Shown in pieces: positions 1 to 13,400 of a DNA stretch of 64,000 bases (position 1 is the first letter of the stretch; each line of letters starts with the position of its first letter). Origin of the DNA: Sthenelais limicola (taxonomy: Eukaryota; Annelida; Polychaeta; Phyllodocida; Sigalionidae); assembly GCA_942159475.1 (NCBI GenBank), contig OW804095.1, positions 146,486,314-146,550,313 on the forward strand. The letters are read 5' to 3'. Made by a program: the position numbers and the translations under genes. Below the pieces are notes generated by a model that was not told the DNA's origin, did no database searches, and worked only from the letters and a program-made list of their open reading frames with translations.

Positions 1-415
1 TAATTTACTTATAACCGACAGAAAAAAGAAGTTGTCGCAACATCATAAATAACAATATGATGTGTCGTATTTCTCCCTGCGATATATTTTCCAGCCAAGA
101 GGAATAATAGCTGGGGGAGGGACGTGGGGGAGGGGGATGATGCTGTAAATTGTAGAAGCTAAAAAATAAGGCTAAACGATCAAATCACCGGGAACATTTT
201 CAACAATTGGAAGGTTGGTTTGACGCATAAAATATCACATTTTTAAGAACATCTACAAAATTGAATAAAACCCTTCTGCATTTTTAGAAAAGAGGAGTTG
301 AGTAAAAAGCATCATAGGTTTAATCGGTTAACGAGGAAGGTTAGGAAATATAGGTTTAGTCAGTTGGGAAATCGTCAGAAAACGCATGCATTTGGAAGCT
401 CCACATATCTAGCAT

Positions 416-654
416 ATGGGTCAGAATTTCAGAAAATGTACAATTCACTTTCACAAAATCTCTGAAATAACCCAGATTTCAGACGAAAATAAAGTTCAAA
501 ATACAGTTCAACCTAACTAAAAAGTTTGCTAGAATAAATGCAATGCCGAATATACGAAAATTTACCTAGTATTGACCAAATTTCAGCCTAATTCAGTAGA
601 ATGTACGAAATGCGTACAGCTGCCAATTGTACATTTTCTGAAAATTTGACCCAT
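416..654 (+). mobile_element. MITE family A, subfamily I
   Basis: About 240 bp with inverted ends of the type TGGGTCAGAATTTCAGAAAA and TTTTCTGAAAATTTGACCCA, flanked by TA. It sits inside an older, decayed A-like copy whose ends show at about 365-400 and 795-825. Confidence 0.82.
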
Positions 655-1150
655 ATTCAGCTTAATTATGGCGGAAAACGATACTAGGTGTATCCCTTGA
701 CAAATTTATTGGTATAATATCGATTAAAAGAATCTCACCGTTTATGATGAGCTTTATTTTGGATTTAGGCAATTTAGGAATATTGGTGAAAGTGAGTTGT
801 TCGTTTTCTGACGACTTCACCTAACTATTGAAAGATACAGATGAAGAATAGGGTGAGATACATATTGGGATAGAGTATACTTTTGAAGGGATAACATTTG
901 AATAGGGTTTTGGGATAGGATAGGTTTACTAGACCAAGGGCAAATTTGAGGTGAATATATATCATATACATATAAATATACATATGTGTTCTCAAAAATA
1001 AAATAAAATAGATCTCATAATAATGCTTGGTAAATGGAGATTTTAGTGAACGATCGTTATCAATAATAATTGGCCGATACATGGCGGTCGATTATGTGAT
1101 TGGCCTCTGAAATATAACGATTAACATAGTTCAATTATTTGGAAACAAAA

Positions 1151-1558
1151 TTGTGATGTCTTAGATTAAAATGAGCCACAAGTCGGAAAATATGGATTTT
1201 GAGATACCATTATGTTTAAAAAGATTAGAACAAGCAGAGTCCAATGATAGTACAGTGGGGCATTTATTAACTATTTCTATATTTTATATTTGAAATATTT
1301 AGTAATAAAAAAGGCTTGCCATATTTCTGGGTGGACATTTCGAAGTAAAAATGCTGAATACACTCCATAAGATGAACTAAGAAATGCATGGATATATATG
1401 ATACATTATCTTGAAATTTGATACATGTATTCAAGCTACAAGAAGCGTTAAATAAAAAAAAGAAGAAAACATTCCCCCAAATACAACTCGTGAATAAAAC
1501 ACTTTGAGGAATAAAATGTTTGTGACTTGTGACTCATCTTTTTGTTACACATCACAAT
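1151..1558 (-). mobile_element. MITE family B (inverted)
   Basis: Ends TTGTGATGT...AATGAGCCACAAGTCG and TGTGACTTGTGACTCATC...ACATCACAA form the family B inverted repeat; about 408 bp. Confidence 0.8.
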
Positions 1559-1899
1559 AGTTGTAAGTTTAAAGTCTGAAAGTTGATTACGAAAAAAAGG
1601 GAGTGCCAGTTGCGCTGATGCTTCTCTAGTTCTTCCCTATTTTGTGTGTGTATAGTTACATAGTTTCAGGTCTTTCAGCTGGTCGTATGGGTAGTATACT
1701 ACCTCTATTGTTGAGGAAAGGTTTACCATGTTGTGTCTGATTCAGTCTTTCCAGCTTGGAGCTTCCTTAAATGCTTCCTACTTTAATTAAAATATAATTA
1801 AAGCTCTGGGGAAACCAAAAGGCCGTCGCCGAAAATTGTCTCTCAGAAATGCAGTATCTTAATGCTAGCTAGTGTTGGCTCCAAGACAATACAACGTAT

Positions 1900-2138
1900 A
1901 TGGGTGAGATTTTCAGAAAATGTACAATTCACCTTCACCAATCATCTCAAATAACCCACCTTTAAGACAAAAGTGGGCTTCAAAATGCAGTTTAACATAA
2001 CAGAACTGATACTTCAAATCAATGCGATACTAAATATATTCAAATATACCTGGTATTCATCATTTTTCAGCCTAGTTTAGCAGAATTTCTTAAATATGTA
2101 GAGCTGCTAATTATACATTTTCTTAAAATCTGACCCAT
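1900..2138 (+). mobile_element. MITE family A, subfamily II
   Basis: ATGGGTGAGATTTTCAGAAA to TTAAAATCTGACCCAT, flanked by TA; the interior has the subfamily II words CCACCTTTAAGACAAAA and ACATAACAGAACTGATACTT. Confidence 0.82.
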
Positions 2139-4127
2139 ATAATGCAGTATATTATAAACGTTGCTCAAGATAATTTTGTACGCCTCGCAAATCTTCCCAT
2201 CCACCCCTAACCTATTTCTCAGCAATACTCTCCCCGTCGGGGTTCATTTCTCACCTCCCCAAATGTATCAATATCTTAACACCAAATCTGATCAAATTTA
2301 CATCTTCCAACAGTTGGTCAAAATCCACCTCTTCAACGTGCGTCTGAAAATCACGCTTGGAACGAGATCGGGAGCGGTACCTACACCACCACCTGGTGAG
2401 AAACATCTCAAATATAACCTACACTATCGCCACCTGTCCAAAACACCACGCGCTACATGCTACATGGAATCAGCATGTCCAATCGTTCCGCTGCATTGGG
2501 ACCTCTACAATTATAACGCAGGTGCCTGTTTCATCAAAAATATTATTTCTATTTGATGTTAGTTGCATATAACTGTAACTAATAACTATAATAGCAGATA
2601 GTTCTAAAAAGTGTACTTGTTTGATGTTTTCTACCGTAATTGCCGAAATAAGCGGTCATAACCCCCAAAAGGACATACCCTCTTGTTTGTGCAATGTTAT
2701 TGCCTTTTCATGAATGGTTACAAACAAGTGGACCAGCTGGTTCTTCCCAAATCTAGAATAATACTTCTAGGAAAGTGTATAATATCAAAGATCTGCCACC
2801 CTCCAGAAACGTTAAATAGAATGGGTTATGGTTTCTCTTGGGTGTGTTCCCCTAAACTAGATTTTGCATCAATGCATCTGGCCTCTTGAGTATTTAACAT
2901 GTACAACTGATTTTGAGTTATTCAACGGCCAGCAGTTGCAACCCCAAATATGTCGACCAAAATAAAGTGAAACTCTTGGAAGTTAAAAGTCTAAGTGTAC
3001 ATAACTGACCATCGAAAATCGGTGAAAGGACTGTAGTAAAAAATGACGGCGACAATAAATTAATGTGGGCATTTATGAAGTCCTACAACAGAAATTATTT
3101 GGTCAAATCGTCCAAAACTGACAATTGAATTTCAGATGAGTATGAATGGAACAGAATGTAAAGCAATTTAGTTAGAAAACCCACACAACAACTTAAGTGT
3201 TCACTCGATATCAACTGAGTATAAATGAATTCACACGTGTAGGAGTTTGAAGTCAAATCGGCCGAGAGAAAATGAAAGTAAATGATAGCAAAAATAGCAA
3301 ATCTTTAGATTTTGGGCAGAGTTAGCCGAGAGTGCAACTTTTAAAGGACCATTAAAATCCTAATATCTTTAAGTCATGATGTATATGAAATAATCTCACA
3401 TATTGCATACGATTCATATATGAAGAAATGGGATTGCAACTGTATACTTCAACAACGAAACAAACGCTTGAACATGACGTCATAATTATATATATACTTG
3501 CAGACGACATTTTGAAATGGTTCAAATGTCGTCTGGGATAGAGACAATAGAGGCTATTGTATGTTTAACATGTGTACCCGTACTGGAACTTGTGAGGTTT
3601 AAACATTTCTACTATAATAATTACAATAGAATAACGATGGTGGCGGAAGAAGAAGAGGAGGAGGAGGAAGAGGAACCAGAAGAAAAGGCGGGAAAGTGAA
3701 CAATTGTATGACTCGGGTTTGGAAGAGATCTTGTGACCAGCGTCCATTATCTCATGCGAGAGTTTTAACTGGGGTTTCAGGAAATTATTTCCCATGCTTA
3801 CATGTTTTTGGTTAGGGAGCTAAATAAGAATTATTCTGGGGCCTCTGAAAAGTTTTTCTTTATGTATTGAGAATGGCTGGCTGTTACTATAATTGCAGAG
3901 GCATGGGATGTTTGCAAACTGATTTACAATTTTTCTGTCGGCAGGGTCATACTTTTGAGCCGGGAGCAATCATTCGATTATCGTTCAGGAAAGGTTTAAA
4001 CACATCAGATTATCATTTACCGAGGTACTCTTTCTTGTAAACCATTTAAAACATGAAAGAGGAAATACCCATGAATATCTGTGGGATCAAAAGCAGTATT
4101 TTAACCTACAAGACAGGGAGAACTGGA
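2139..4127. other. gene-free stretch
   Basis: I see no exon, RNA gene or complete mobile element. A partial family D end (GAAGTCAAATCGGCCGAGAG) lies at about 3249-3280 and a GAGGAGGAGGAAGAGG purine tract at 3652-3675. The 131-codon ORF at 2161-2556 has no recognisable features. Confidence 0.5.
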
Positions 4128-4470
4128 ATAGGGGATTTGCATGTCGGTCATCTGGTATGGAATTATGGGAGTTGTATATCAGTGTAAAAGCTATAAAAAC
4201 ATGTTATGTTCAACATGTAATATAGAAGTGTGATGTCATGAAAAAAAGCCATGTGTTTTACATGATTCCATCAAACATAGCTAATCGTTCCAATCATGCA
4301 TTTAGTTTGTATAGATCATAAATGTACACAAGCTATGATATTGGTGAAAAGCTCCTTGCAATTTCCGATAGACATGTTGTTATTAAATATTGGTATTTCA
4401 GATTTGAACTGAATCTCTCCCAGCAAGTCCTGTAAAAGACATGCGCAGTGAGACATGCAAATCCGCCATT
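4128..4470 (-). mobile_element. MITE family F (inverted)
   Basis: Ends AATAGGGGATTTGCATGTC and GACATGCAAATCCGCCATT form inverted repeats holding the octamer ATTTGCAT/ATGCAAAT at both ends. Confidence 0.75.
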
Positions 4471-4981
4471 GGATAATCCTTAACACCAACCTGAAATGAT
4501 AGCGAAGTGTCTCAGAATCGATTCATATGTACCAGAGCAAGTTCTCAGAAATTAAGCAGTATAGTATAACCAAGTACACCATATACATCCCATAAACATT
4601 AATTTTGGAAATAGAAAATAAATGGTAACAATGATTTACTAGTATAGCCTCCTTGGTTGTCAACTTCATTTTAGTATCAATGGCATAGATGATATTTAAC
4701 AATGCAGAATATTATTTTCTTGAAAAAAAATAACACTAGTAGTTGTGTTCATGCCTGTTTGTGTACCTCCATTGATGTTGATCCTGTACTTCTGCATGTA
4801 TGTCACACACACAGTGTAAACAACCCGATAGTATTCAAAACATGTTTATAACCATGGTTACCACGGTAAACCTCCTGCAAAAGTTGAATGAACGCGGAAT
4901 GTGCAGACAGTCAGAATTAACATCAGTTCTTGCAGGTAGAAATGTACATACTTGTCTCCTCATTACAATTTTATATATTTT

Positions 4982-5322
4982 TTAAAGCTGCACTCTCATT
5001 GGTCAAAAAATAGATTTTCAACTTTTCTTCAATATTGGTTAAATGTTACCCAACCCATCCTAAAGCAATTTATCAAATTTTGTCCTGCAACTTCTGCTAC
5101 AGGTTTTCCTAAAAAAACCCCACATTTATATTTCATTGACCCGTTGATACCACTTCCTGTCGTGGATTCACTTATTATCGCTCACCGGTGGTCATTTCAA
5201 CCGGCCGATTCAACTTCAAATTCTTTTGTATGGAGCAAAAGAAAATTGGTAAATTTAGCCCTAAAATATTACTAAAATTTGCTAAGATTGTTTTAGTCGA
5301 GATAGATGAGAATGCAGCTTTA
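4982..5322 (+). mobile_element. MITE family D
   Basis: TTAAAGCTGCACTCTCATTG at the left and GAATGCAGCTTTAA at the right are inverted ends; the interior has TTATCGCTCACCGGTGGTC and GGCCGATTCAACTTCAAATT. The 107-codon ORF here belongs to the repeat. Confidence 0.75.
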
Positions 5323-5743
5323 ATTGACAACATCGAATACATAGATCTATAAACAATTCATTCCCTCTCAGTCAGCAAGAGACAATTATTGGTGAACAAT
5401 AAACACCTGAACAATATTCTTGGGTCTTTGTAATACTTATTTTAAAAATGGAAAGTTAAGAAGGATAACTTATGAAAATGCATCACCTGGTAAGAAAATG
5501 AAATAATTGTTACTGGGGATGATCACATACAATTTATTTTGTATATCCTTAATCAATCTGATCCATTAATCACAAACTGTGTAATTTATAATTTAATCAC
5601 TTCTTATTCTTGTCAAAGTCATTTGGTTTACCCTTCCAATCACACACCCTAACTTTAGTACATAACTTTGGAAAGCAGCATTTTACAAATAGCAGTTTCA
5701 TTTTTTTGTTCACAATATTTTCAATTTCCAATGAAGGGGGTAT

Positions 5744-6062
5744 ATGGGTCAGGTCGTCAGAAAATGTCAAATCGCCACCTCTACACATTTACTGAATTCT
5801 ATTAAATTAAGCAAACTAATCTAGAAACATGTCTACCTTTTTTCAAACTTTTTTTAATTTGGCAAATGAAGTATTTTCAAATCAAATCAAATCAAGCAGA
5901 TACATGCTACATTCTACGTAGATGAGTATATATGCTTGGCTTTACGTTGATTGAACAAATCTATTTGTTTGCGCTAAACTGAATTTAGAACCTCATTTTG
6001 TTTTCAATTTGGGTTATTGAGAGGTTTGGTGAACTTGAATTGTACATCTTCTGACGACTGGG
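5744..6062 (-). mobile_element. MITE family A, degenerate
   Basis: ATGGGTCAGGTCGTCAGAAA at the left and TTGTACATCTTCTGACGAC at the right mark the ends; the interior carries an extra ~80 bp and is strongly diverged. Confidence 0.6.
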
Positions 6063-9000
6063 GTTGAAGAGTGGGGCTTGAAGGTCACATGATCTGACTA
6101 AGTAATACACACAAGGTACAACAGAAATAACTGATTTGACCATTTTGTTAAGGGTTAGGGAAATAATATAGGAAGATAAAGTTGTCTAGACTTTTGTACA
6201 AGCTTTCGTTCGCATCGTTTTCAAAACCTCAGATGAAAACAATGTTTGTGAATGATCAAGATAATGAAATTTCTATATGAATGTAGAATTAATAATGAAC
6301 AATATATCCCTCCAAAGCTTTATTCCAAGAAGTTCTCATTTCTATCGTTCTGTTATCACTGAATGGTTGAATGGATTAAATAGTGATAATGAAGAAAACA
6401 TTGTATACCTTCAGTTTTTCATGATTTTATTTCATCATCTGATAATGTTCGTTATATTTAACTTGCTGTCCTGACAATTTGGGAGAATAAGGATTAAAAG
6501 CGCTATAAAAGTCTTAGTCTCTAACGGTCACATTTTCATCACCTTTTACTATGTTTAAGAGAGGGGAATGAAGCTATATTGAACATAATAGGAATCTGGT
6601 GTACACTGAAATATATAACTTCAGTGAATAATTAGGATCAAGCAATTGCTTGCGAAGGGTGATCCAGTCCCAGATGCATAACAAATAATTTGGATATTGC
6701 TGAGTTGATATTGTCCCTCGCAAGTGATCGCTAGGCCTTGCGACATTGTTGAGGCACTGTGTAGGCTTCTCAACCAAGTTGTAACGCTTTTCATGGATGA
6801 ATAATCGCAAGCATTCACTTGTTCCATGGAGCATAGTGAAGAGGTCCTATAATGATGTTTAATGCCTATATTAAAACTGGTTTCCATGCATGTCTCTTAC
6901 TGGATATGGTCGTTAGATAGTAAAATGAATTAAACCTAATCTTGAGAGGAGAAAGGTCTCTAGGGACCCCTCAAATGTTGAATAATTAATACAGATACGC
7001 AAATTTGGTTGGCAGGGGATGCAAAAGTAAGCTGGGAAACACAATATTCGGATAACTCCATAGCAAATATTCACAGGAAATGTCCTTTCCTTAAACATAA
7101 CGCCGTGAACAGAAAGTAGACTGAACCTATTGGAAAGGTCAAAAGCATAATTCTTAGCAAGAACGAGTTAAGTAGGTTTAAGTTCTAAATAAAAGTACAG
7201 TTGTGTTTTAACACCCAATAATTTCGAGATATTTGTTTATCATTTACTTTATAATATGTTTGCCAATGGTCACTGGAACTTTGCACAATATAAGATCAAA
7301 TACCAAGGTCAACTGACGTGTTTGTTATGACATAAATGCCCAAGGATATTGTGTTAACTTAATGATAAATTACAAAATTAATTCATAGGAAATAATCAAT
7401 GTTGGAATATATTCAAGATTACCCCTATTGCAATTTCAGCTCGGTTATAAAGGATATAATTATGCAAGAGGCTTATTTATACTTGTGCAAATGCCCATAT
7501 TACCTCTCTACATTTTTCTTACTTTTATCTTCTTCATATCACACATTGGAAACAACTAGGAATACACATAACAGGAAGATAAGTAACTGACATATATATT
7601 ATATATATTCTTATAACATTCATCACTGTAATAATAATTAGTTTTAGTATGATATTCATGTCACACATAACAAATTGAATGATCAAATACTCATTCAAAG
7701 TCCAAATGGAAAATCACTGGACTTTTCCCCTTAATAATACATGATATTACTAACATTTCCCCATTGATTTATGTTTTGTAATATATAATTTGATATATAC
7801 TTCGCATGATGTATCAAAAGCTACTATATTATGTCATCGCAATGTACTTACATACTTACTTACATCAACTTTTAGATATAACATACTGATAACATATATA
7901 TATGACGATCCGATGAATATGTAGCCTTCGATAATTAATGAGATGAATATCAATAATTGTGTTTATCAACTTTAAGTAGTTATCATAGGGTCCATAGGTT
8001 TCTCCTTTGGTATTTCCCAGGATCTCTAGGATCAAGATTTTAATCAATATTTCAACTATACCCTGGACATTTTAATTCTTGGTATTGTTTTCTCCCTGGT
8101 ATGCGAATTAATACCAATAATAGATTCGTCTACAAGCTTTCAGCTTCGCTGGAACCTCTGTGTAGCGAATATTTCCATCTTAATTGGATCATTTCTCCCA
8201 AATTCATTGGGTGTCACCAATTTCGTATGGCTTGTTCAGTTTTCATTGAATTGGTACGAGTGTGTCGTCAGCTATATGGACCCAATTGGGAAGGGTCTAC
8301 TTGTCGATGGGCGCAGAAGTCCTGATGATTTTTCAATTGTCAAGTGCATTGACATTCAGTTAATGGTATCTCCTCTACCTTCTGTCTCCTTGTTGGTGTT
8401 TATCTGGTTGTTACTATACATCATCTGGTTTCCTCTCTTTCATTCTCTGGTAGCTGGCGATTGCTCAGGGAATATACACAAAACTGCCATAGAAAATGGC
8501 AGCCCTTGTTGTGTCACTCATTAGAGATGTCATAATAATAGTTGTAATAAATATAATGGTACCAATAATCTCAATGTTAATGATGATTGATTCCGATAGA
8601 GTGGAGAGTTCCTGTACAGTCTAGAAGAAGGAGAGGTGAGTGAATAAGTCAATCAGGAATGGAATGTATAATTTAATTCCTTCTTTTGTTGCAAATGCCT
8701 TCCAAAAGTTCGAATAAAATCATTAATGGAGAAGAAGTTTTTTTCAGCACTGTTCAATGGGAAAATGTTCAAGCCTCACTCGATACGATTATTTTTAATT
8801 GTTATTTACAATTCTGTGCGAAATGGAAGTTAAGTTATGTTATGTTATGTTATGTTTCCATTGGGATAATGTGCAATACAGACATATATTGTTCCAATTC
8901 CAATTGTTTCCTATTTATTTCAAAATTGTTTTAGATATTTGATAAATATAATATTCCTGTATGAAATCGAATGAAATTGTCGTTTTCTTTCTGTTTCCAT

Positions 9001-9847
9001 TAGTCCTCATGGGAAATTCATTGGAACTCGCCTTTGAGTGCATTGATTGCATTCGAATTTCTGTTAAGTATTTTGTATATAAAAGATCGTTTCTGTTTTA
9101 ATGTGTCTCCCTGGAGATATCCTAAACACTTTGCCGGTTTTATTTTACCGATGCAAGGTTTTAAGTGGAACATCCCGTTCCAGTGTAAAAAAAGGAAAAG
9201 TCTGAGCTAGGATAAAGTGCCTGATCCACCATGCAATTGCTTTCATTTTGTGATAAATTCTATAAATTCAATAATCTTGCGACCTTTTGTTCTTTTTTTG
9301 TCCAATTTGTATTGACAAAAAAGTCAAACGATTGGAAAGGCCGAGACATCGTTATTTTATACTTCAAACATCAAATATTTTCATCTGTAATCTGATGGGC
9401 ACTGTGAATATATAGGTAGAACCGACCAGTCTAGGCTCACAGCCTCTCTAATCAGATAACAATGGTATGCCAGTGATTGGATGCCTACAGCGCAAATTGC
9501 TTTTCTGATCCTGGAGTAGGCGTCCTAATGGGATCCTAATGGTATTTTGCGGTCAGTAATTTCCCTGATTTTGTAGGGACTCTGAGGCAGCTCTGAGCCT
9601 AGACTGTAACAAACATAGTTTGCATGGGTGCTATTCCATTATAGGTGGATCTGGCCTTTATATTTCGTAGAGCAGTTCTGATTGGTCGAGAGACAGCAAA
9701 CATCCTTAGGACTGTGATTTTCACTGTAGGTAAATATTCATAAGGCAAAAGTCCACCTTCCGACAAGGGTCCATTCAAAAGCCTTTTGTAAAACTTTTCC
9801 ACTTTTCCTCAAGTAAAAAGAAGGAACTCACGACACACGCATTACCG
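6063..9847. other. gene-free stretch 3' of the nAChR gene
   Basis: I see no exon or complete mobile element. It includes the unassigned nAChR 3' untranslated region just below 9848 on the minus strand; I could not place its polyadenylation signal. Confidence 0.45.
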
Positions 9848-10435
9848 TCAGTATGTTTTTGGAAATATAGTTGCTAAGGAAACCACAATAGCAGTCAGGT
9901 AGCAGTAGAAGAAAAATCTATCCAATACCAAGGCAACGATTCTCCATTCTAGCGCTAGTTTTCCTCGCTCTTCTTTAACATGGATCCTTTGTAAGAGTGA
10001 CCTCAGGTATCTCTTTATATCCTTCACATCTGTTTCCACAGAATGGTGTAAGTGGACGGGGGATTTATCGGGCGAGGAATTGTTCCCCCGACTCCTCCGG
10101 CTCCCCGTCCGACCCCCATCCCCACCATCCATTGCCCCCATAACCCCGGGGTCATGACCCACACCCCCATCCCCTCTGTTGTTAGGGTCATTCGGAGTCG
10201 AGGAATGATTAGCAAATCCCCCGGACGAGGTGCTGCCTCCTCCTTCCTTGAGGTCGTACATTTGGAATTTGTTGTATTTCATCTCAGGGCATCGGATTCT
10301 TTTTTTGTGGCCCTTGGCATCGGTCAAGACGACACCGGTTGTTGCTGCTGCCTCGGCGCGCTGGCTGGCATCATAGCTCTCTGGAACAAGCTCTTTCCGC
10401 ATGCACATCAGTCGTGACAACCAGTCTATGAAAAG
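9848..10435 (-). CDS. nAChR terminal exon: TM3-TM4 cytoplasmic loop and TM4
   Basis: It encodes 195 residues and ends TIFPKTY then TGA at 9848-9850. It starts LFIDWLSRLMCMRKELVPE directly after the TM3 exon in phase 0; the acceptor is CATTCCAG. A low-complexity Gly/Asn/Ser/Asp segment fills the middle of the loop. The segment ending HVKEERGKLALEWR is the amphipathic stretch before TM4, and WRIVALVLDRFFFYCYLTAI begins TM4. The minus-strand Met-initiated ORF extends to 10480 but those 15 codons are intron. The loop is long and variable across the family, so its sequence gives no functional clue. Confidence 0.94.
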   Translation of the reverse strand, partial: LFIDWLSRLMCMRKELVPESYDASQRAEAAATTGVVLTDAKGHKKRIRCPEMKYNKFQMYDLKEGGGSTSSGGFANHSSTPNDPNNRGDGGVGHDPGVMGAMDGGDGGRTGSRRSRGNNSSPDKSPVHLHHSVETDVKDIKRYLRSLLQRIHVKEERGKLALEWRIVALVLDRFFFYCYLTAIVVSLATIFPKTY

Positions 10436-13400
10436 CTGGAATGTAAAGGCAAAAATAATGTTAATAACTTTTTTTTTCACGAAATCTCAAAAAGAAATAT
10501 GAGGGGAGCGGCTAGATTATGCCTTAGAAGTGTTAAAGCCCCGACGGGAGGATAAACTGAATAACACCGTTTAACAAAAAAAGTTTTTTTTATTCTAACA
10601 CATTTATACAGACGGTAGTGTTATAAGGATGCACAAGGCTCACGAGGAAATCTTATCCGTGATCGTCCACCATGGGTTGCTTTAGAGCAGTATTAAGAAT
10701 AAAGGAGTGATGCATGAGGGACATATGTTAGTTTGTTAAGAGGAAAGGTGATAGTGAAGCTTAAATTACATAGTATATAATAATAGGATCAGTTATTCTG
10801 CCCGTACGTCCATTGTATCAATGTTGTTTTTAATTTGCAAGTCGTGAACATGCAGTCATGAGCAATTTCTAGAGTCCTGGGTTGTTCAGTGCTAGCAATA
10901 AATGTTGGTTATTATGGAGAAAAACAATCTTTCCCGACCCTCTCTTCCATCCTGGCAATACGCAACAGATGCTATGTTGCCAACTTCACCAGGGCCATGT
11001 GACCAGTATGACAATTGTAAATATATATATATGTGTTACAGGAAAATGAGTCACGAGTAGCAAAATTGATATCTTTCAAAGTGTTTTATTGACAAAATCT
11101 CTTCGTGGGAATTTTTCCATCTTTATGATATCTACTGCAGAAAGCCGTATGTAAGCATTTGAGTCAGAATTTCAGAAAATGTACAATTCAACTTCACCAA
11201 TCTTCTCAAATAACCCAAATTCCAAACGAAAATAAAGTTCAAAATACAGTTCAACCTAACCAAACAGATTGCTAGAATCAATGCAATGCCGAATTTACTC
11301 AAATTTACCTAGAATTGACCAAATTGCAGCCTAATTTAGCAGCATTTACTAGATGTGTACAGCTGCCAATTGTACATTTTCTGAAAATCTGACCCATTTA
11401 CCAAATTTCAAGGATGTGTTTTGAATAATCCTTGCATTTCGAAAATCATCCTATAGTATAAATTTACCAAAACTTTTTTTTCAAAAATAAGAATACCAAC
11501 CTAAAATCTATAAATACTTATTATCTGTCCTAATGTTACCATCATCCATTTTTTGCGACTTGTGACTCATTTTTCTGTGACACATCACATATGAAGTAAT
11601 GCCTGTATAAGATATTGCGTCTTGCCCAGAGCTGTCCAAGTACGAACCTCATTTGTGTTATTTTCTAATGCACCCAGTTGCTGGGATTCTCTTTCATATG
11701 ACCACTTGAGACAGGCCGCACAGTTAAAGTCCTATTTCAGTATCCCCCAATGTGCCACTCTCTCAACTCCATTTGTTAAAAAGCATCAGGACATGTGAAC
11801 TCCTTTTAATGGGCTTCAATCAATACTTTTGTTTCGTTTTGAGAGTCAATGAACTCTCTTTATAGGGCGACTCCACTAGAGAGAAAAACGGCGCCGACAA
11901 ATGTTGTTGTTGCCCACTAATTTGTTGCAACAAATATCCATACAGAAACAACAGTTTTCAGAGAATGTGGCAACACATCTGACACTCCTCCATTTGCGTT
12001 TCCATTGCAAACATGGAATGAACTGTTGTTAGTGGGCAAGAAGAAAATTTGTCGCCGCCGTTTTTCCTCTAGTGGAGTTCCGCTATCATGCTTTATTTCA
12101 TCAACAAGTCATACCCAACATACAATTCAGATTACGTTATGATTCAACAGCATCTTAATACGACATCAACTTACTTTGTATCAAAAAGAAAAGAAACGGG
12201 CAAGAGTGAGAAGAGATGTATGAATCTGCATAACTCGATACTGAGAAATGGTATTTCATTTTCATTTTCATATTTAATAATAAATGGCTGGTAATTCCCT
12301 GTGATTTCAAGCTCTGTACCTCCCAATCTTTCAAGAACCACCTACGCCTCCCCGGCACCATCTCATTCATTGTCGGGAAACCTGCTAACATATTGTCAGA
12401 TTAAAATGGAATTACATTCTTGGAATCCTTTTAATGCCTCCTATAAATTTCTTTGTACTTAAGACTGAGAACAATTCCAAACAATAAAGATGTATTTGGG
12501 CATGACTTTAGCATGAATTAAGAATTGACAACTATTTCTCATTTCCAAGATGTTAACAGGACTGTCAAAGTTGCCACGAATAAGGTTTCAAATGATTAAG
12601 CTTTTAGTAAAAAATTCCATCACATTAACAATGGTATATGTATATAGTGACATGCGGATGGTTATGTGGACAATGCATCTCGTGTTTCTTGTAGGTCTTC
12701 ATAAATGATACATCACTGAAATTTGATCAGACGGTTCTAATCTATGTTACATGTATATGTAACATAAGCATGTCTTAGAATAACATATTGAGCTGATTTA
12801 TTGTTGAAATGATCTATTCAGCTAATGACTGCTAAATTTAGATAATGTGATTAATCAAATTAAAATGGTAATAATAATGACTGTACGACCAACTAAGGTC
12901 TTAATGAATATAAGATTATTATGTAAAGTTATGAGTTAGAAATAGTAATTTAAATGCTTTTGTTTGAACTTGGCGAATGAGAATTATCATTGATTGAAAC
13001 TTTGTCCAATAAAATTTAAAAAAAAAAAAATCCATCTAAGGATCAGGTTGGCAGGAGTAAACTATATCTCAAGCCGACCTTGTGAAACCGCATCAAATTT
13101 GATCAGCTTTTCAGTCACTCACAGGTCTCACAACTTTGGTCGCACCAACCCATGGCCATAGCTCATGACTACTTTGAGCCATCACATCTGTCGCCCAAAT
13201 ACATGGCCTCTGACAGGACCACTCCTGCTTTAAATCACTACCTCTGTCACTCCAACCCATGGTCAGACACAGTGCTACTATTGCCTTGTCTCACTACCTC
13301 TGTTACTCCAACCCATGGTCAGACACAGGGCTACTATTGCCTTGTCTCACTACCTCTGTCACTCCAACCCAGGGTAGACACAGGGCTACTATTGCCTTGT

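Noticed and set aside
2161..2556. 131-codon ORF considered as a gene
   Set aside because: No motif, no splice context, and the composition is that of surrounding DNA.
4952..5275. 107-codon plus-strand ORF
   Set aside because: It coincides with a family D MITE; other D copies do not keep the frame.
10052..10417. 121-codon plus-strand ORF
   Set aside because: It lies opposite the nAChR terminal exon; the Gly/Asp-rich loop leaves the other strand open by composition.
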